Below, piece after piece: positions 9,173 to 17,290 of a stretch of 64,000 bases of DNA. Positions within the stretch are counted from its first letter, which is position 1. Each line of letters opens with the position of its first letter. The position numbers were made by a program, and so were the translations under genes. Source of the DNA: Cryobacterium sp. CG_9.6. Lineage in GTDB: Bacteria > Actinomycetota > Actinomycetes > Actinomycetales > Microbacteriaceae. The DNA lies in the NCBI RefSeq assembly GCF_029893365.1, contig NZ_JARXUZ010000001.1, forward strand, positions 496,001 through 560,000, given 5' to 3'. Below the pieces are notes generated by a model. That model was not told the DNA's origin, did not search any database, and saw nothing but the letters and a program-made list of their open reading frames with translations.

Positions 9173-10024
9173 TTAGGGGGTGCGGGCGGCGTTCACCACA
9201 ACGGTGGGGGACTGAATGTTGAGCACGAGCGAGTGGCTGACGGATCCCAGCAGGAAACGCTTGATCCCGTGCACGCCGTGATTACCCACCACGAGGAGGC
9301 TGGCACCGCGTGCCGCGTCGAGAAGCGCCCACTGCGGAGCGCCACGGGTGAGGGAGGATCGCACGCGCACATCCGGAGAGATCGACCGGGCCAACGCCAC
9401 TGACTCATCAAGAACGCTGCGGTGAATGTCCTCGAGCGATTGCAGAAACTCAATGTCAGGAACGGCGGTCTCGGGCCACATCAACGGTTCCTGCCACGCA
9501 TGGATGAGATGAAGCTCCTCACCGGTGCGATCGGCTTCCAGGACAGCAAAGCGGATGGCGGCGTTGGCCGCCGCTGACCCGTCGACGCCCACGACAATCC
9601 CGTCGCCGGGCGGCCCGTCGTTCTCGGGGATGATGGCCACCGGGCCGTTTGCTGCTCCCGCGAGGCGGGCGCCGACCGACCACTCGTAGCGAACGGTGGG
9701 GCCGTCGCGGCGGTGAGTGCCCACGACCACGAGCGCATCTTCGGTGGAGAGGCGCTTGAGCTCCTCGATCGGATCTCCCGGCACCACCTCACTGCGCACG
9801 GTGACCGAGGGATGTTCCTCCTGCACGCGATCGGCGTCACTCTGCAGAACAATCGGGGCGGTTTGCGCCACAGACTCCGGCATGAAGTAATCGGCGGATT
9901 CGCTCGTGCGGTCCACCACCCGCACCATCATGAGTTCGCCGCCCGAGGAACGTTCGAGTGCCCATTTCAGGGCTGCCCGCGACGGCGGCCGACCGTCCCA
10001 CGCCACAATCGCCTTCTCAATCAT
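9173..10024 (-). CDS. Universal stress protein, two UspA domains
   Basis: This 283-residue protein consists of two UspA domains (about 1-138 and 145-283). Each has the opening strand ending in D or W-D and a nucleotide-binding loop; the second ends with the canonical VVGNHGVHGIKRFLLGSVSH pattern (GxxG-9x-GS), while the first domain is more diverged. ATP binding by the second domain is therefore likely. GAAAGG before the ATG gives a fair ribosome binding site. It is divergent from another two-domain Usp gene across 242 bases holding a DosR-box-like site, and an orphan DevR-like regulator follows. Such proteins support survival in hypoxia or stationary phase in mycobacteria. Confidence 0.92.
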   Translation of the reverse strand: MIEKAIVAWDGRPPSRAALKWALERSSGGELMMVRVVDRTSESADYFMPESVAQTAPIVLQSDADRVQEEHPSVTVRSEVVPGDPIEELKRLSTEDALVVVGTHRRDGPTVRYEWSVGARLAGAANGPVAIIPENDGPPGDGIVVGVDGSAAANAAIRFAVLEADRTGEELHLIHAWQEPLMWPETAVPDIEFLQSLEDIHRSVLDESVALARSISPDVRVRSSLTRGAPQWALLDAARGASLLVVGNHGVHGIKRFLLGSVSHSLVLNIQSPTVVVNAARTP

Positions 10025-10140
10025 GTTTCGTACCTTTCGCCACCGAGCCCGAACATGGTGCGTAATTGCTCACTACGTTAGCTTGCGAACGCCACCTTAA
10101 GTGCGTGAGTTTCGCCGGGCTGAGAGCTGTTCTCCAGACG

Positions 10141-10158
10141 AGGGGGACTTCTGCCCCT
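10141..10158. promoter_or_regulatory. DosR/DevR box-like site
   Basis: AGGGGGACTTCTGCCCCT lies between the two divergent usp genes. It has AGGGG/CCCCT arms and the GGGACTT core typical of DosR (DevR) boxes as recalled from mycobacteria. A DevR-like regulator is encoded within 1.8 kb. The assignment is by pattern only. Confidence 0.5.
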
Positions 10159-10266
10159 AGCCGTACCTGCCCGGATGCGGGATAGTGAGCGTGAGCAGCG
10201 ACTCGGCTGCCCCAACCGGGAGGCCGTCCATGACGACACTCCCCTCGAAAAAGACGAGGTAGACCT

Positions 10267-11124
10267 GTGAACCGCAAGATCGTCGTCGGTGTGGATGATT
10301 TAGAGCCCAGCGAAGCCGCGCTCGGATGGGCGCTTCGCCGGGCAGAAGCGCTCGACTGCCCGGTGAGCATCGTGCATACCGTGCAGGCAGCCTGGTTGGC
10401 CGAAGGGTACGGCTACTACAACACGATCATCAATGAGGAGGAGGCCCTCGTTCGCCAGATTGGCTCCCGAGCGGTTGAACTGGCCCCCACGGTGTCGTCC
10501 ACGGCGACCCTCCGCACCGGCACGGCTCCCCGGGTGCTGAGCGAGCTGTCGGTGGACGCGAGCCTCGTGGTGGTGGGCACCGACCGTAAAACCGGTTTTG
10601 ACGGCGACTTCTTCGGCAGCGCGAGCCTGCAGATTGCGGCCCTGAGCGCCTGTCCCGTTGCTGTCATTCCCAACCATCCCTTCGGTGACCGAACGGGTGT
10701 TGTCGTGGGAGTGGACGGCTCGGAGGATTCCCTCACGGCGGTGCAATTCGCGGCCGCGGAAGCCGACCGCACCGGCCAGGACCTCACTGCTGTCTATGCC
10801 GCACGCATTCCCACGCAGCGGGTGCTGCGACACATTCCGGAGAGCAGTATTGCCGAGAGATTAGACGAGGAGCGGGTGGTACTCGCCGAGTGCGTGGCTG
10901 GACTCACCACCCAGTACCCGGACCTCACCGTGCATCAGGTTCTCGTCACCGAAGACACTCCGGCCCGGGCGCTGCTGTCGGCGGCCGCAAACGCGCAGCT
11001 CCTCGTGGTGGGAAACCACGGGCGTGGTGCCGTGAGCCGGCTCTGGATGGGCTCCGTCAGTCACGAGGTACTCGGTCAGACCCCCTGCCCCACGGTGATC
11101 ACGCGCACGAAGCACCACCGCTAA
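10267..11124 (+). CDS. Universal stress protein, two UspA domains
   Basis: The product has 285 residues and two UspA domains (about 1-140 and 147-285). Domain one starts KIVVGVDDLEPSEAALGWAL and domain two GVVVGVDGSEDSLTAVQFAA. Domain two ends with VVGNHGRGAVSRLWMGSVSH, the ATP-binding GxxG-9x-G(S/N) pattern. The start is GTG 10267, with GACGAGGT upstream. A DosR-box-like palindrome lies about 110 bases before the start and the adjacent convergent gene encodes a DevR-like regulator, so hypoxia or redox control is likely. A shared hairpin separates the two convergent genes. Confidence 0.92.
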   Translation: MNRKIVVGVDDLEPSEAALGWALRRAEALDCPVSIVHTVQAAWLAEGYGYYNTIINEEEALVRQIGSRAVELAPTVSSTATLRTGTAPRVLSELSVDASLVVVGTDRKTGFDGDFFGSASLQIAALSACPVAVIPNHPFGDRTGVVVGVDGSEDSLTAVQFAAAEADRTGQDLTAVYAARIPTQRVLRHIPESSIAERLDEERVVLAECVAGLTTQYPDLTVHQVLVTEDTPARALLSAAANAQLLVVGNHGRGAVSRLWMGSVSHEVLGQTPCPTVITRTKHHR

Positions 11125-11130
11125 GGCTGG

Positions 11131-11178
11131 TTAGGGGAGCGGATGCGTCGACCACTGGCCGAGGCATCCGCTGCCTAA
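11131..11178. terminator. Bidirectional hairpin between usp and devR-like gene
   Basis: TTAGGGGAGCGGATGC (11131-11146) pairs with GCATCCGCTGCCTAA (11164-11178) apart from a small internal mismatch. It lies between convergent genes and overlaps the stop codon of the regulator. There is no clear T-run. Both arms contain the octamer GCGGATGC/GCATCCGC that is common in this window. Confidence 0.6.
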
Positions 11179-11879
11179 CGCTCGGCCTCGTGCTTCGTGA
11201 CGTACACGGCCGCCTGCGTGCGGCGCTGAAAATCGAGCTTGGCGAGCAGGGAGGAGACGTAGTTTTTCACCGTCTTCTCGGCCAGAAACATGGCACTGGC
11301 GATCTCGCGGTTGGTGAGGCCGTCGCCGATGAGGTCGAGTACCCGCCGCTCCTGCGGGGTGAGTGACGCCAGACGCGCGTCTTGGGGGTTGGCCAGGCCC
11401 TCAATGACGCGGGCGCGAATGGCGGGGTCGAACAGGTTTTGGCCCGCCGCAGCCCGCCGGATGGAATCGAGCAGGTCGTCGCTGCGGATCTCTTTGAGAA
11501 CATAGCCCGCGGCGCCGGCCAGGATAGCGCCGCGCAGGGCGTGTTCGTCGTCGTAGCTCGTGAGGATGATGCACTGCAGGGTGGGGTCGATCGAACGCAC
11601 GTCCCGGCACACTTCGATGCCGGTCCCATCGGGCAGCCGGGCGTCCAAAACGCACACGTCCGGGTGCAGCGCGGGGATGCGCTCGGTGGCGTCCTCGGCC
11701 AGGCCCGTGTCGCCCACGATGTCGAAACCCTCGTCCTCGAGCAGCTCGCGCAGACCTCGGCGCACGAGTTCGTGGTCATCGAGGATGAAGACACGGGTGG
11801 CAGCGAGGGGCGAGCGTGGTGACGGCGAAACGTGGGGCCGAGGGTCGGCATCCGCTACGATCTCCGGGCTGGTGCCCAT
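11175..11879 (-). CDS. NarL/LuxR-family response regulator, DevR/DosR-like
   Basis: This 234-residue response regulator has a receiver domain (about 27-145; VFILDDHE acidic pair, phospho-acceptor Asp in CVLDARLPDG, Lys in VLKEIRSDD). A LuxR-type helix-turn-helix follows (about 165-225). The output segment LTPQERRVLDLIGDGLTNRE, then MFLAEKTVKNYVSSLLAKL and RRTQAAV, closely follows mycobacterial DosR/DevR as I recall it. ATG 11879 is preceded by AAAGGAGC; a frame extension upstream lacks family likeness. No histidine kinase gene lies beside it, so the partner (DevS/DosT-like) must be elsewhere. Neighbouring usp genes and DosR-box-like sites (10141-10158, 11956-11974) suggest a dormancy or redox regulon with autoregulation. 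Confidence 0.9.
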   Translation of the reverse strand: MGTSPEIVADADPRPHVSPSPRSPLAATRVFILDDHELVRRGLRELLEDEGFDIVGDTGLAEDATERIPALHPDVCVLDARLPDGTGIEVCRDVRSIDPTLQCIILTSYDDEHALRGAILAGAAGYVLKEIRSDDLLDSIRRAAAGQNLFDPAIRARVIEGLANPQDARLASLTPQERRVLDLIGDGLTNREIASAMFLAEKTVKNYVSSLLAKLDFQRRTQAAVYVTKHEAER

Positions 11880-11955
11880 GGTGCTCCTTTCGCTGGCGCG
11901 GCACGGGCCGGGCGAGCGTCTCTGCACCAGTGTGTCGCGCCTCGGCTCCCGCGGC

Positions 11956-11974
11956 TAGGGCCAAAGGGCCGTAG
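11956..11974. promoter_or_regulatory. Second DosR-box-like palindrome upstream of devR-like gene
   Basis: TAGGGCCAAAGGGCCGTAG lies about 80 bases upstream of the devR-like start. Read on the minus strand it gives GGCCCTTTGGCCCT, similar to DosR half-site patterns. It would fit autoregulation. It is also close to the end of csoR, so a role in termination cannot be excluded. Confidence 0.4.
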
Positions 11975-11987
11975 CGGATGATGCGGT

Positions 11988-12338
11988 TTAGGAGCGCACG
12001 AGCCGCGCGATCGCTGCCGACGCCTCTTTAATCTTGGCGTCTGCCTCCGGGCCGCCCGCGGCGGCAGCATCGCGCACGCAGTGATTGAGGTGGTCGTCGA
12101 GAAGGCCGAGGGCCACCGATTGCAGGGCACTGGTCATGGCCGAGACCTGCGTGAGAATGTCGATGCAGTACTTGTCGTCGGTGACCATTCCCTGCAGGCC
12201 ACGCGCCTGCCCTTCGATGCGACGCAGCCGCTTCAGGTAATTGTCTTTATTGGAAATGTACCCGTGCGGTCCCTCGTGTCCGGCGCCGTGGTGCTCGGGG
12301 TGATGCTCATCTGCTGAGACCGTAACCGGCTCGGTCAT
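11988..12338 (-). CDS. csoR: CsoR-family copper-sensing repressor
   Basis: This 116-residue DUF156/CsoR-type all-helical repressor has the complete copper ligand set. These are the Cys in KYCIDILTQ and the His and Cys in HLNHCV, with His four residues before Cys as in CsoR. The N-terminal extension is His-rich (HHPEHHGAGH). KDNYLKRLRRIEGQARGLQ is the conserved first helix. It is divergent from copZ-copA, with a CsoR-type operator (TACCCCCTAGGGGTA, 12396-12410) in the intergenic region. Copper binding would release the repressor and switch on copper efflux. It is also convergent in sense with no partner, so it is likely transcribed from its own promoter. Confidence 0.92.
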   Translation of the reverse strand: MTEPVTVSADEHHPEHHGAGHEGPHGYISNKDNYLKRLRRIEGQARGLQGMVTDDKYCIDILTQVSAMTSALQSVALGLLDDHLNHCVRDAAAAGGPEADAKIKEASAAIARLVRS

Positions 12339-12395
12339 GGGGTTCCGTTCGTGGTGCTGTCTTGGTGCGGAGGTGCTGCGCGGGTGGCCAGAATG

Positions 12396-12414
12396 TACCC
12401 CCTAGGGGTATAGT
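12396..12414 (+). promoter_or_regulatory. CsoR operator overlapping the copZ-copA promoter
   Basis: TACCCCCTAGGGGTA (12396-12410) is a near-perfect palindrome with TACCCC/GGGGTA arms. A -10-like TATAGT (12409-12414) overlaps its right edge, so bound repressor would block RNA polymerase. Near-identical sites lie at 17147-17161 and 17255-17268. Confidence 0.8.
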
Positions 12415-12463
12415 TAAGATAATAGTCTCAAACGAGACCAGCAACAACAGTTACAGGGGAATC

Positions 12464-12691
12464 ATGAGTATTGAGAATACATACCAGGTCACCGGAATGA
12501 CGTGTGGGCACTGCGTGGCCAGCGTAAAAGAAGAGATCGGCCTCATTGCGGGCATCGAAAGCGTGAACGTTGAGCTGGTGAAGGGTGGGTCCTCCACCGT
12601 CACCGTCACGAGTGTCGCGGCGCAAGATCCCGCGGCCGTGGCGGCCGCCATCGACGAGGCAGGCTACCAGCTCGCCCCCATCGGCTCATGA
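12464..12691 (+). CDS. copZ: CopZ-like copper chaperone
   Basis: This 75-residue protein is a single heavy-metal-associated domain with the metal site [10 protein letters not shown] (residues 10-19) and the ferredoxin-like pattern of the family. It would carry Cu(I) in the cytoplasm to CopA. ATG 12464 is preceded by CAGGGGA. Its TGA overlaps the copA ATG (ATGA), giving translational coupling. A CsoR-type operator sits upstream, and csoR is divergent. Assignment is firm from the motif, length and neighbours. Confidence 0.92.
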   Translation: MSIENTYQVTGMTCGHCVASVKEEIGLIAGIESVNVELVKGGSSTVTVTSVAAQDPAAVAAAIDEAGYQLAPIGS

Positions 12692-14925
12692 CGACGTCGC
12701 AGGTCGACCTCCTCGTGGGAGGCATGACCTGCACCTCGTGTGCGGCGCGCATTGAAAAGAAACTCAACCGCATGCCCGGGGTTGAGGCCACGGTCAACTA
12801 CGCCACAGAAAAGGCCACCGTCTTCGTGCCGGACGGCACCTCGGTGGCCGACGCCATCGCCACCATCGAGGCCACGGGGTACACGGCCACGGTGCCGGTA
12901 CCGGTTGGCGACGCCCCTGAAGCGAATGCCGGCGACGAGTCCGACGAGGTCAGCCAGCTCCGTCAACGCCTGCTCATCTCCACGGCCCTCACCGTTCCGG
13001 TGGCGCTGTTGTCGATGATTCCGGTGCTGCAGTTCGACAACTGGCAGTGGCTGGCCCTCACCCTGGCGGCTCCCGTGGCCGTGTGGGGTGCCTGGCCGTT
13101 CCACCGGGCGGCATGGATCAATGCGCGGCACGGTGCCGCCACCATGGACACGCTGGTGAGCGTCGGCGTGCTCGCCGCGCTCGGCTGGTCGCTCTATGCC
13201 CTCTTCTTCGGCACGGCCGGCATGGTGGGCATGACCATGGGATTCAGTTTCACGGCGTCACCGGAGGGCGGTGCGGGCGAGATCTACCTGGAGGTGGCAT
13301 CCGCTGTCACCGTGTTTATTCTGGCGGGTCGCTATGCCGAAGCGCGCGCAAAGCGGCGCTCCGGTGCGGCACTGCTCGCGCTGCTGGAACTGGGCGCCAA
13401 AGAGACCACCCTGCTGCGAGATGGCGTGGAGTCGCGCGTTGCGACCAGCACGCTCGTGGTGGGCGACCAGTTTGTGGTGCGTCCGGGGGAGAAGATTGCC
13501 ACCGACGGCGAGGTGGTCTCGGGTACCTCGGCCGTTGACTCGAGCATGCTCACCGGAGAATCCGTGCCGGTTGAGGTGGGCCCCGGCGCTGCCGTGGTGG
13601 GCGCCACCCTGAATGCCGGCGGCCGGCTTGTCGTTCAGGCCACACGGGTGGGAGCCGATACGGAGCTGGCCCACATTGGACGTCTCGTGGAGCAGGCCCA
13701 GACCGGTAAGGCCGATGTGCAGCGGCTGGCGGACCGCGTGTCCGCCGTGTTTGTGCCCATCGTCATTCTGCTCGCACTCGGCACCCTGGCGGTGTGGCTG
13801 CTCGTGGGCGGCGGGCCGGAACTCGCGTTCACGGCCGCCGTGGCAACGCTGATTATTGCGTGCCCCTGCGCCCTCGGGCTCGCCACTCCCACCGCGCTTC
13901 TGGTGGGAACCGGGCGTGGTGCTCAGCTGGGCATTCTGATCAAGGGACCTCAGGTGCTGGAGTCCACCCGCCGCGTGGACACGATCGTGCTCGACAAGAC
14001 GGGAACGGTCACGACCGGAACGATGACCCTGGCCACCGTCATGGCCATTAGTTGCAGCAGCGAACACGAGTTGCTGGGGTACGCGGGCGCCGCGGAAAGT
14101 GGCTCGGAGCATCCGATTGCCGCCGCGATTGTGCGGGGTGCCCAAGAACGTCGGGGCGATGTGCCGGCTGCGGAATCGTTTGGTTCGGAGCAGGGCCTCG
14201 GCGTTCACGCCGTTGTCGACGGGCACGCGGTTCTGGTGGGGCGCCCGCAGTGGCTCGCCGAGTCGTGGAGCATTGCACTGCCGGTGGAACTTAGCGCTGT
14301 ACTCGGGGTGGCCGAGGCCAACGGCGAGACCGCCGTCGTGGTGGCGTGGGACGGTAAGGCACGGGGTGTTCTCGGCGTCTCCGATCAGGTGAAGCCCACG
14401 AGTGCGGCCGCGATTGCCCACTTCAAGGAACTGGGCCTACGTCCCATCCTGCTCACCGGTGACAACGAGGTCGTGGCGCGCGCCGTCGCGGCGACGGTGG
14501 GCATCGACGAGGTGACCGCCGGAGTGCTGCCCGCGGGCAAGGCCGAGATCATTCGCCAGCTGCAGGCCGAGGGCGCCGTGGTGGCCATGGTGGGAGACGG
14601 CGTGAATGACGCCGTGGCCCTCGCCACCGCCGACCTGGGTATCGCCATGGGCACGGGAACCGACGTGGCCATCGAGGCGAGCGATCTCACGCTGGTGCGC
14701 AGTGACCTGCTCGCGGCAGCGGATGCCATCCGCCTCGCCCGCCGCACACTGGGCACGATCAAGGCCAACCTGTTCTGGGCCTTCGCCTACAACGTGGCTG
14801 CGATCCCGCTCGCGATGCTGGGGTTGCTGAACCCGCTCATCGCCGGGGCCGCCATGGCGTTCTCGTCGGTGTTCGTCGTGACGAACAGCCTGCGACTGCG
14901 CCGGTTCCGCGCGCTCGCCGCGTAG
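12688..14925 (+). CDS. copA: Copper-exporting P1B-type ATPase
   Basis: This 745-residue membrane ATPase exports Cu(I). It has one N-terminal metal-binding domain (GMTCTSC, residues 11-17) and eight predicted membrane helices. The TGES-type actuator motif ([10 protein letters not shown]), the CPC transmembrane site ([14 protein letters not shown]), the phosphorylated DKTGT, the SEHP motif and GDGVND follow in order. The stretch after GDGVND is AVAL where many CopA proteins have APAL, a variant I recall as tolerated in actinobacteria. It is coupled to copZ and controlled by a CsoR-type operator. A 23-bp perfect hairpin follows the stop and separates it from the convergent CPH-type ATPase. Confidence 0.95.
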   Translation: MTTSQVDLLVGGMTCTSCAARIEKKLNRMPGVEATVNYATEKATVFVPDGTSVADAIATIEATGYTATVPVPVGDAPEANAGDESDEVSQLRQRLLISTALTVPVALLSMIPVLQFDNWQWLALTLAAPVAVWGAWPFHRAAWINARHGAATMDTLVSVGVLAALGWSLYALFFGTAGMVGMTMGFSFTASPEGGAGEIYLEVASAVTVFILAGRYAEARAKRRSGAALLALLELGAKETTLLRDGVESRVATSTLVVGDQFVVRPGEKIATDGEVVSGTSAVDSSMLTGESVPVEVGPGAAVVGATLNAGGRLVVQATRVGADTELAHIGRLVEQAQTGKADVQRLADRVSAVFVPIVILLALGTLAVWLLVGGGPELAFTAAVATLIIACPCALGLATPTALLVGTGRGAQLGILIKGPQVLESTRRVDTIVLDKTGTVTTGTMTLATVMAISCSSEHELLGYAGAAESGSEHPIAAAIVRGAQERRGDVPAAESFGSEQGLGVHAVVDGHAVLVGRPQWLAESWSIALPVELSAVLGVAEANGETAVVVAWDGKARGVLGVSDQVKPTSAAAIAHFKELGLRPILLTGDNEVVARAVAATVGIDEVTAGVLPAGKAEIIRQLQAEGAVVAMVGDGVNDAVALATADLGIAMGTGTDVAIEASDLTLVRSDLLAAADAIRLARRTLGTIKANLFWAFAYNVAAIPLAMLGLLNPLIAGAAMAFSSVFVVTNSLRLRRFRALAA

Positions 14926-14941
14926 ACCGCCCGCACCTGAC

Positions 14942-14994
14942 ACTGGCGCCCATCGCACCTTCCCGACTACAGGGAAGGTGCGATGGGCGCCAGT
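14942..14994. repeat. Perfect 23-bp palindrome between convergent ATPase genes (repeat family 1, copy A)
   Basis: Arms 14942-14964 and 14972-14994 are perfectly complementary over 23 bases with a 7-base loop. It sits between two convergent genes and probably ends both transcripts, though there is no T-run. Its core GGCGCCCATCGCACCTTCCC resembles intergenic sequences at 32961-33104, 40842-40895 and 46244-46292, so it looks like one member of a dispersed family. Confidence 0.85.
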
Positions 14995-15007
14995 TGTTGG
15001 TACGCCG

Positions 15008-17134
15008 CTACACGCGGACCGGCGTGCGCGGGGCGAGAGCTGCGGCGCTGACCGACGGGCGCAGGTCGAGCCGGCGCAGCAGCTGGGCGTTGAGCGCCAC
15101 GACAATGGTCGAGACCGACATGAGCAGGGCCCCCACCGACATGGGCAGCACGAAGCCGATCGGCGCCAGAACGCCGGCGGCGAGCGGAACCGAGAGCAGG
15201 TTGTACCCGGCGGCCCACCACAGGTTTTGCTTCATCTTGCGGTACGTGGCCCGGGACAGCTCGATCACGGACAGCACCGAACGTGGGTCATCGCTGGCGA
15301 GGATGACTCCGGCGGACGCGATGGCGACATCCGTTCCGGCACCAATCGCGATTCCCACGTTGGCCTGGGCGAGCGCCGGGGCGTCGTTGACGCCGTCGCC
15401 CACCATGGCCACGATGCGTCCCTCCGCCTGCAGCTCAGCCACCTTGGCGGCCTTGTCGGTGGGATGCACACCGGAGAACACGCGGTCGATGCCCAGCTCG
15501 GCCGCAACCTTCTGCGCCACGGCGTCGGCGTCGCCGGTGATCATCACCACCTGAATACCGAGCGTGTGCAGCGCGTCCACAGCCTGGCGCGACTCCGCAC
15601 GCACCTCGTCGGCGAGGGCGATCGCGCCCAGCACCCGATCGCCGTCGAGCACGTGCAGAATAATCGCGCCATCCTCCGCCCACTTCTGAGTAGCGGCCAG
15701 GGCCTCGCTGGCGTGGGCGCGCAGCATGCCGGGGCCACCGACGCTGATGCGACGACCCTCAACCGTGGCCACCACTCCGCTCGCCGCCTCGGTGTGAAAA
15801 TCGGTAGCGCGCATCACAGGTAGATCGTGCGTCCCGGCGGCGGTAACGATGGCCCGAGCAAGCGGATGCTCGCTGTCACCCTCCACGGACGCCGCCAGCG
15901 CCAGCAACTCGGCTTCCGTGACCCCGTCGGTCACCTGCACGGCGGTCACCACGGGCTCACCCTTGGTGAGGGTCCCTGTCTTGTCGAAGAGCACGGAGGT
16001 GACGGAGCGCATGCTCTCGAGCGCCAGCCGGTCCTTGATGAGCACGCCCCCACGGGCCGCGCGCTCGGTGGCGATGGATACGACCAGGGGAATGGCGAGG
16101 CCGAGGGCATGCGGGCAGGCGATCACGAGCACGGTGATGGTGCGAATCACCGCGTCGTCGGGCGTGCCGAGCAGGGTCCAGATCACGGCCGTGAGCGCAC
16201 CGGCACCGAGGGCGAACCAGAACAACCAGCCAGCGGCACGGTCAGCCAGACGCTGAGCGCGGGAGGAGGACGCCTGTGCCTCGGCGACCAGTCGGGAAAT
16301 GCCAGCGAGGGCGGTGTCGTCTCCGACGGCGTCTACCCGCACTCGGAGCGCGGAATCGGTGGCCACCGCGCCGGCCACCACGTGGTCGCCCGGGCTGCGG
16401 GTCACCGGCCGGGACTCACCGGTGAGCATGGATTCGTCGACGTTGGCGGTGCCCTCCACAATTGCTCCGTCGGCCGGAATGCGCCCGCCGGGCCGCACCA
16501 TCACCACGTCGCCGAGGACGAGGCTGGCCGGATTCACGATCTCGGTATCGTCGCCGACAACGCGCTCGGCCTCGTCGGGAAGCAGGGCGGCGAGCGATTC
16601 CAGTGCCGTTCCGGTCTGCGCGAGGGAACGCATCTCGACCCAGTGGCCCAGCAGCATGATCACAATCAGCAGGGCCAGCTCCCACCAGAAATCGAGGCGC
16701 TGGTCGAGAATCCCGAGGCTTGCGCCCCAGCTTGCAAGAAAAGCCACGGTGATCGCGAGGGCAATCAGCAGCATCATGCCGGGTTTGCGGCTGCGGATTT
16801 CTCCGACAGCCCCCGTGAGAAATGGTCGGCCACCCCAGACGTACATGACCGTCCCGAGGACGGGCGAGATGAACGTGAGGGCAAGGATGTCGGGTAGTGA
16901 GTATCCGAGGATCCCCGCGAACATGCCGCTGAAGGCGATGGTGGGAACAGCGAACCCCAGCATCACCCAGAACAGGCGCCGGAACTGGCCCACATGATCG
17001 CCGTGCCCCGCGTGCCCCATGGCTCCGTGGTTCATCGCAGCATGGTCGTCGTGCCCGGGCGGGATGCTCTCGTGCGTCATGCCAGCGTGGTGCTTGGCGT
17101 CATGGCTTCCTGTTTCAGACGGTGACTGGTGCAT
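15008..17134 (-). CDS. copB: CPH-type heavy-metal P1B ATPase (CopB-like)
   Basis: This 708-residue metal-exporting ATPase has a His- and Met-rich N-terminus (HDAKHHAGMTH, GHDDHAAMNHGAMGHAGHGDH) in place of a CxxC domain. The membrane metal site is ACPHALGLA (CPH), typical of CopB-type Cu/Ag ATPases. MLTGES, DKTGT, SEHP and GDGVNDAPAL are all present. ATG 17134 gives a start only 12 bases from an operator palindrome (17147-17161), so the transcript may be leaderless or nearly so. It is divergent from the CoA-disulfide reductase gene. The metal is probably copper or silver. Confidence 0.9.
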   Translation of the reverse strand: MHQSPSETGSHDAKHHAGMTHESIPPGHDDHAAMNHGAMGHAGHGDHVGQFRRLFWVMLGFAVPTIAFSGMFAGILGYSLPDILALTFISPVLGTVMYVWGGRPFLTGAVGEIRSRKPGMMLLIALAITVAFLASWGASLGILDQRLDFWWELALLIVIMLLGHWVEMRSLAQTGTALESLAALLPDEAERVVGDDTEIVNPASLVLGDVVMVRPGGRIPADGAIVEGTANVDESMLTGESRPVTRSPGDHVVAGAVATDSALRVRVDAVGDDTALAGISRLVAEAQASSSRAQRLADRAAGWLFWFALGAGALTAVIWTLLGTPDDAVIRTITVLVIACPHALGLAIPLVVSIATERAARGGVLIKDRLALESMRSVTSVLFDKTGTLTKGEPVVTAVQVTDGVTEAELLALAASVEGDSEHPLARAIVTAAGTHDLPVMRATDFHTEAASGVVATVEGRRISVGGPGMLRAHASEALAATQKWAEDGAIILHVLDGDRVLGAIALADEVRAESRQAVDALHTLGIQVVMITGDADAVAQKVAAELGIDRVFSGVHPTDKAAKVAELQAEGRIVAMVGDGVNDAPALAQANVGIAIGAGTDVAIASAGVILASDDPRSVLSVIELSRATYRKMKQNLWWAAGYNLLSVPLAAGVLAPIGFVLPMSVGALLMSVSTIVVALNAQLLRRLDLRPSVSAAALAPRTPVRV

Positions 17135-17146
17135 TCCTTCAGCGTA

Positions 17147-17161
17147 TACCCCCAAGGGGTA
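17147..17161. promoter_or_regulatory. CsoR/CstR-type operator before the copB-like gene
   Basis: TACCCCCAAGGGGTA is a near-perfect palindrome 12 bases upstream of the copB-like start. It differs from the copZ-copA operator only in the centre (AA in place of TA). Binding here would repress the CPH-type ATPase. Confidence 0.75.
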
Positions 17162-17254
17162 CTCTGACTCGGAACCGGTCCATGGCGAACCACTGCCAGT
17201 GACCGCTTGTGCCGTGTGCCGGTGGGTTGCCGCCATTCCTGGTTGGTGCTTGGA

Positions 17255-17268
17255 TACCCCCTTGGGTA
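17255..17268. promoter_or_regulatory. CstR-type operator before the CoA-disulfide reductase operon
   Basis: TACCCCCTTGGGTA, flanked as ATACC...GGTAT, lies 22 bases before the reductase ATG and probably overlaps its promoter. The form resembles CstR and CsoR operators known from staphylococci. A CstR-like repressor is the last gene of this operon. Confidence 0.75.
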
Positions 17269-17290
17269 TACTCGGTCATGGAGGTACGAA

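Noticed and set aside
12688..14925. CopA variant [10 protein letters not shown] as a possible defect
   Set aside because: All catalytic motifs are otherwise intact and I recall similar variants in actinobacterial CopA, so this is not evidence of inactivity.
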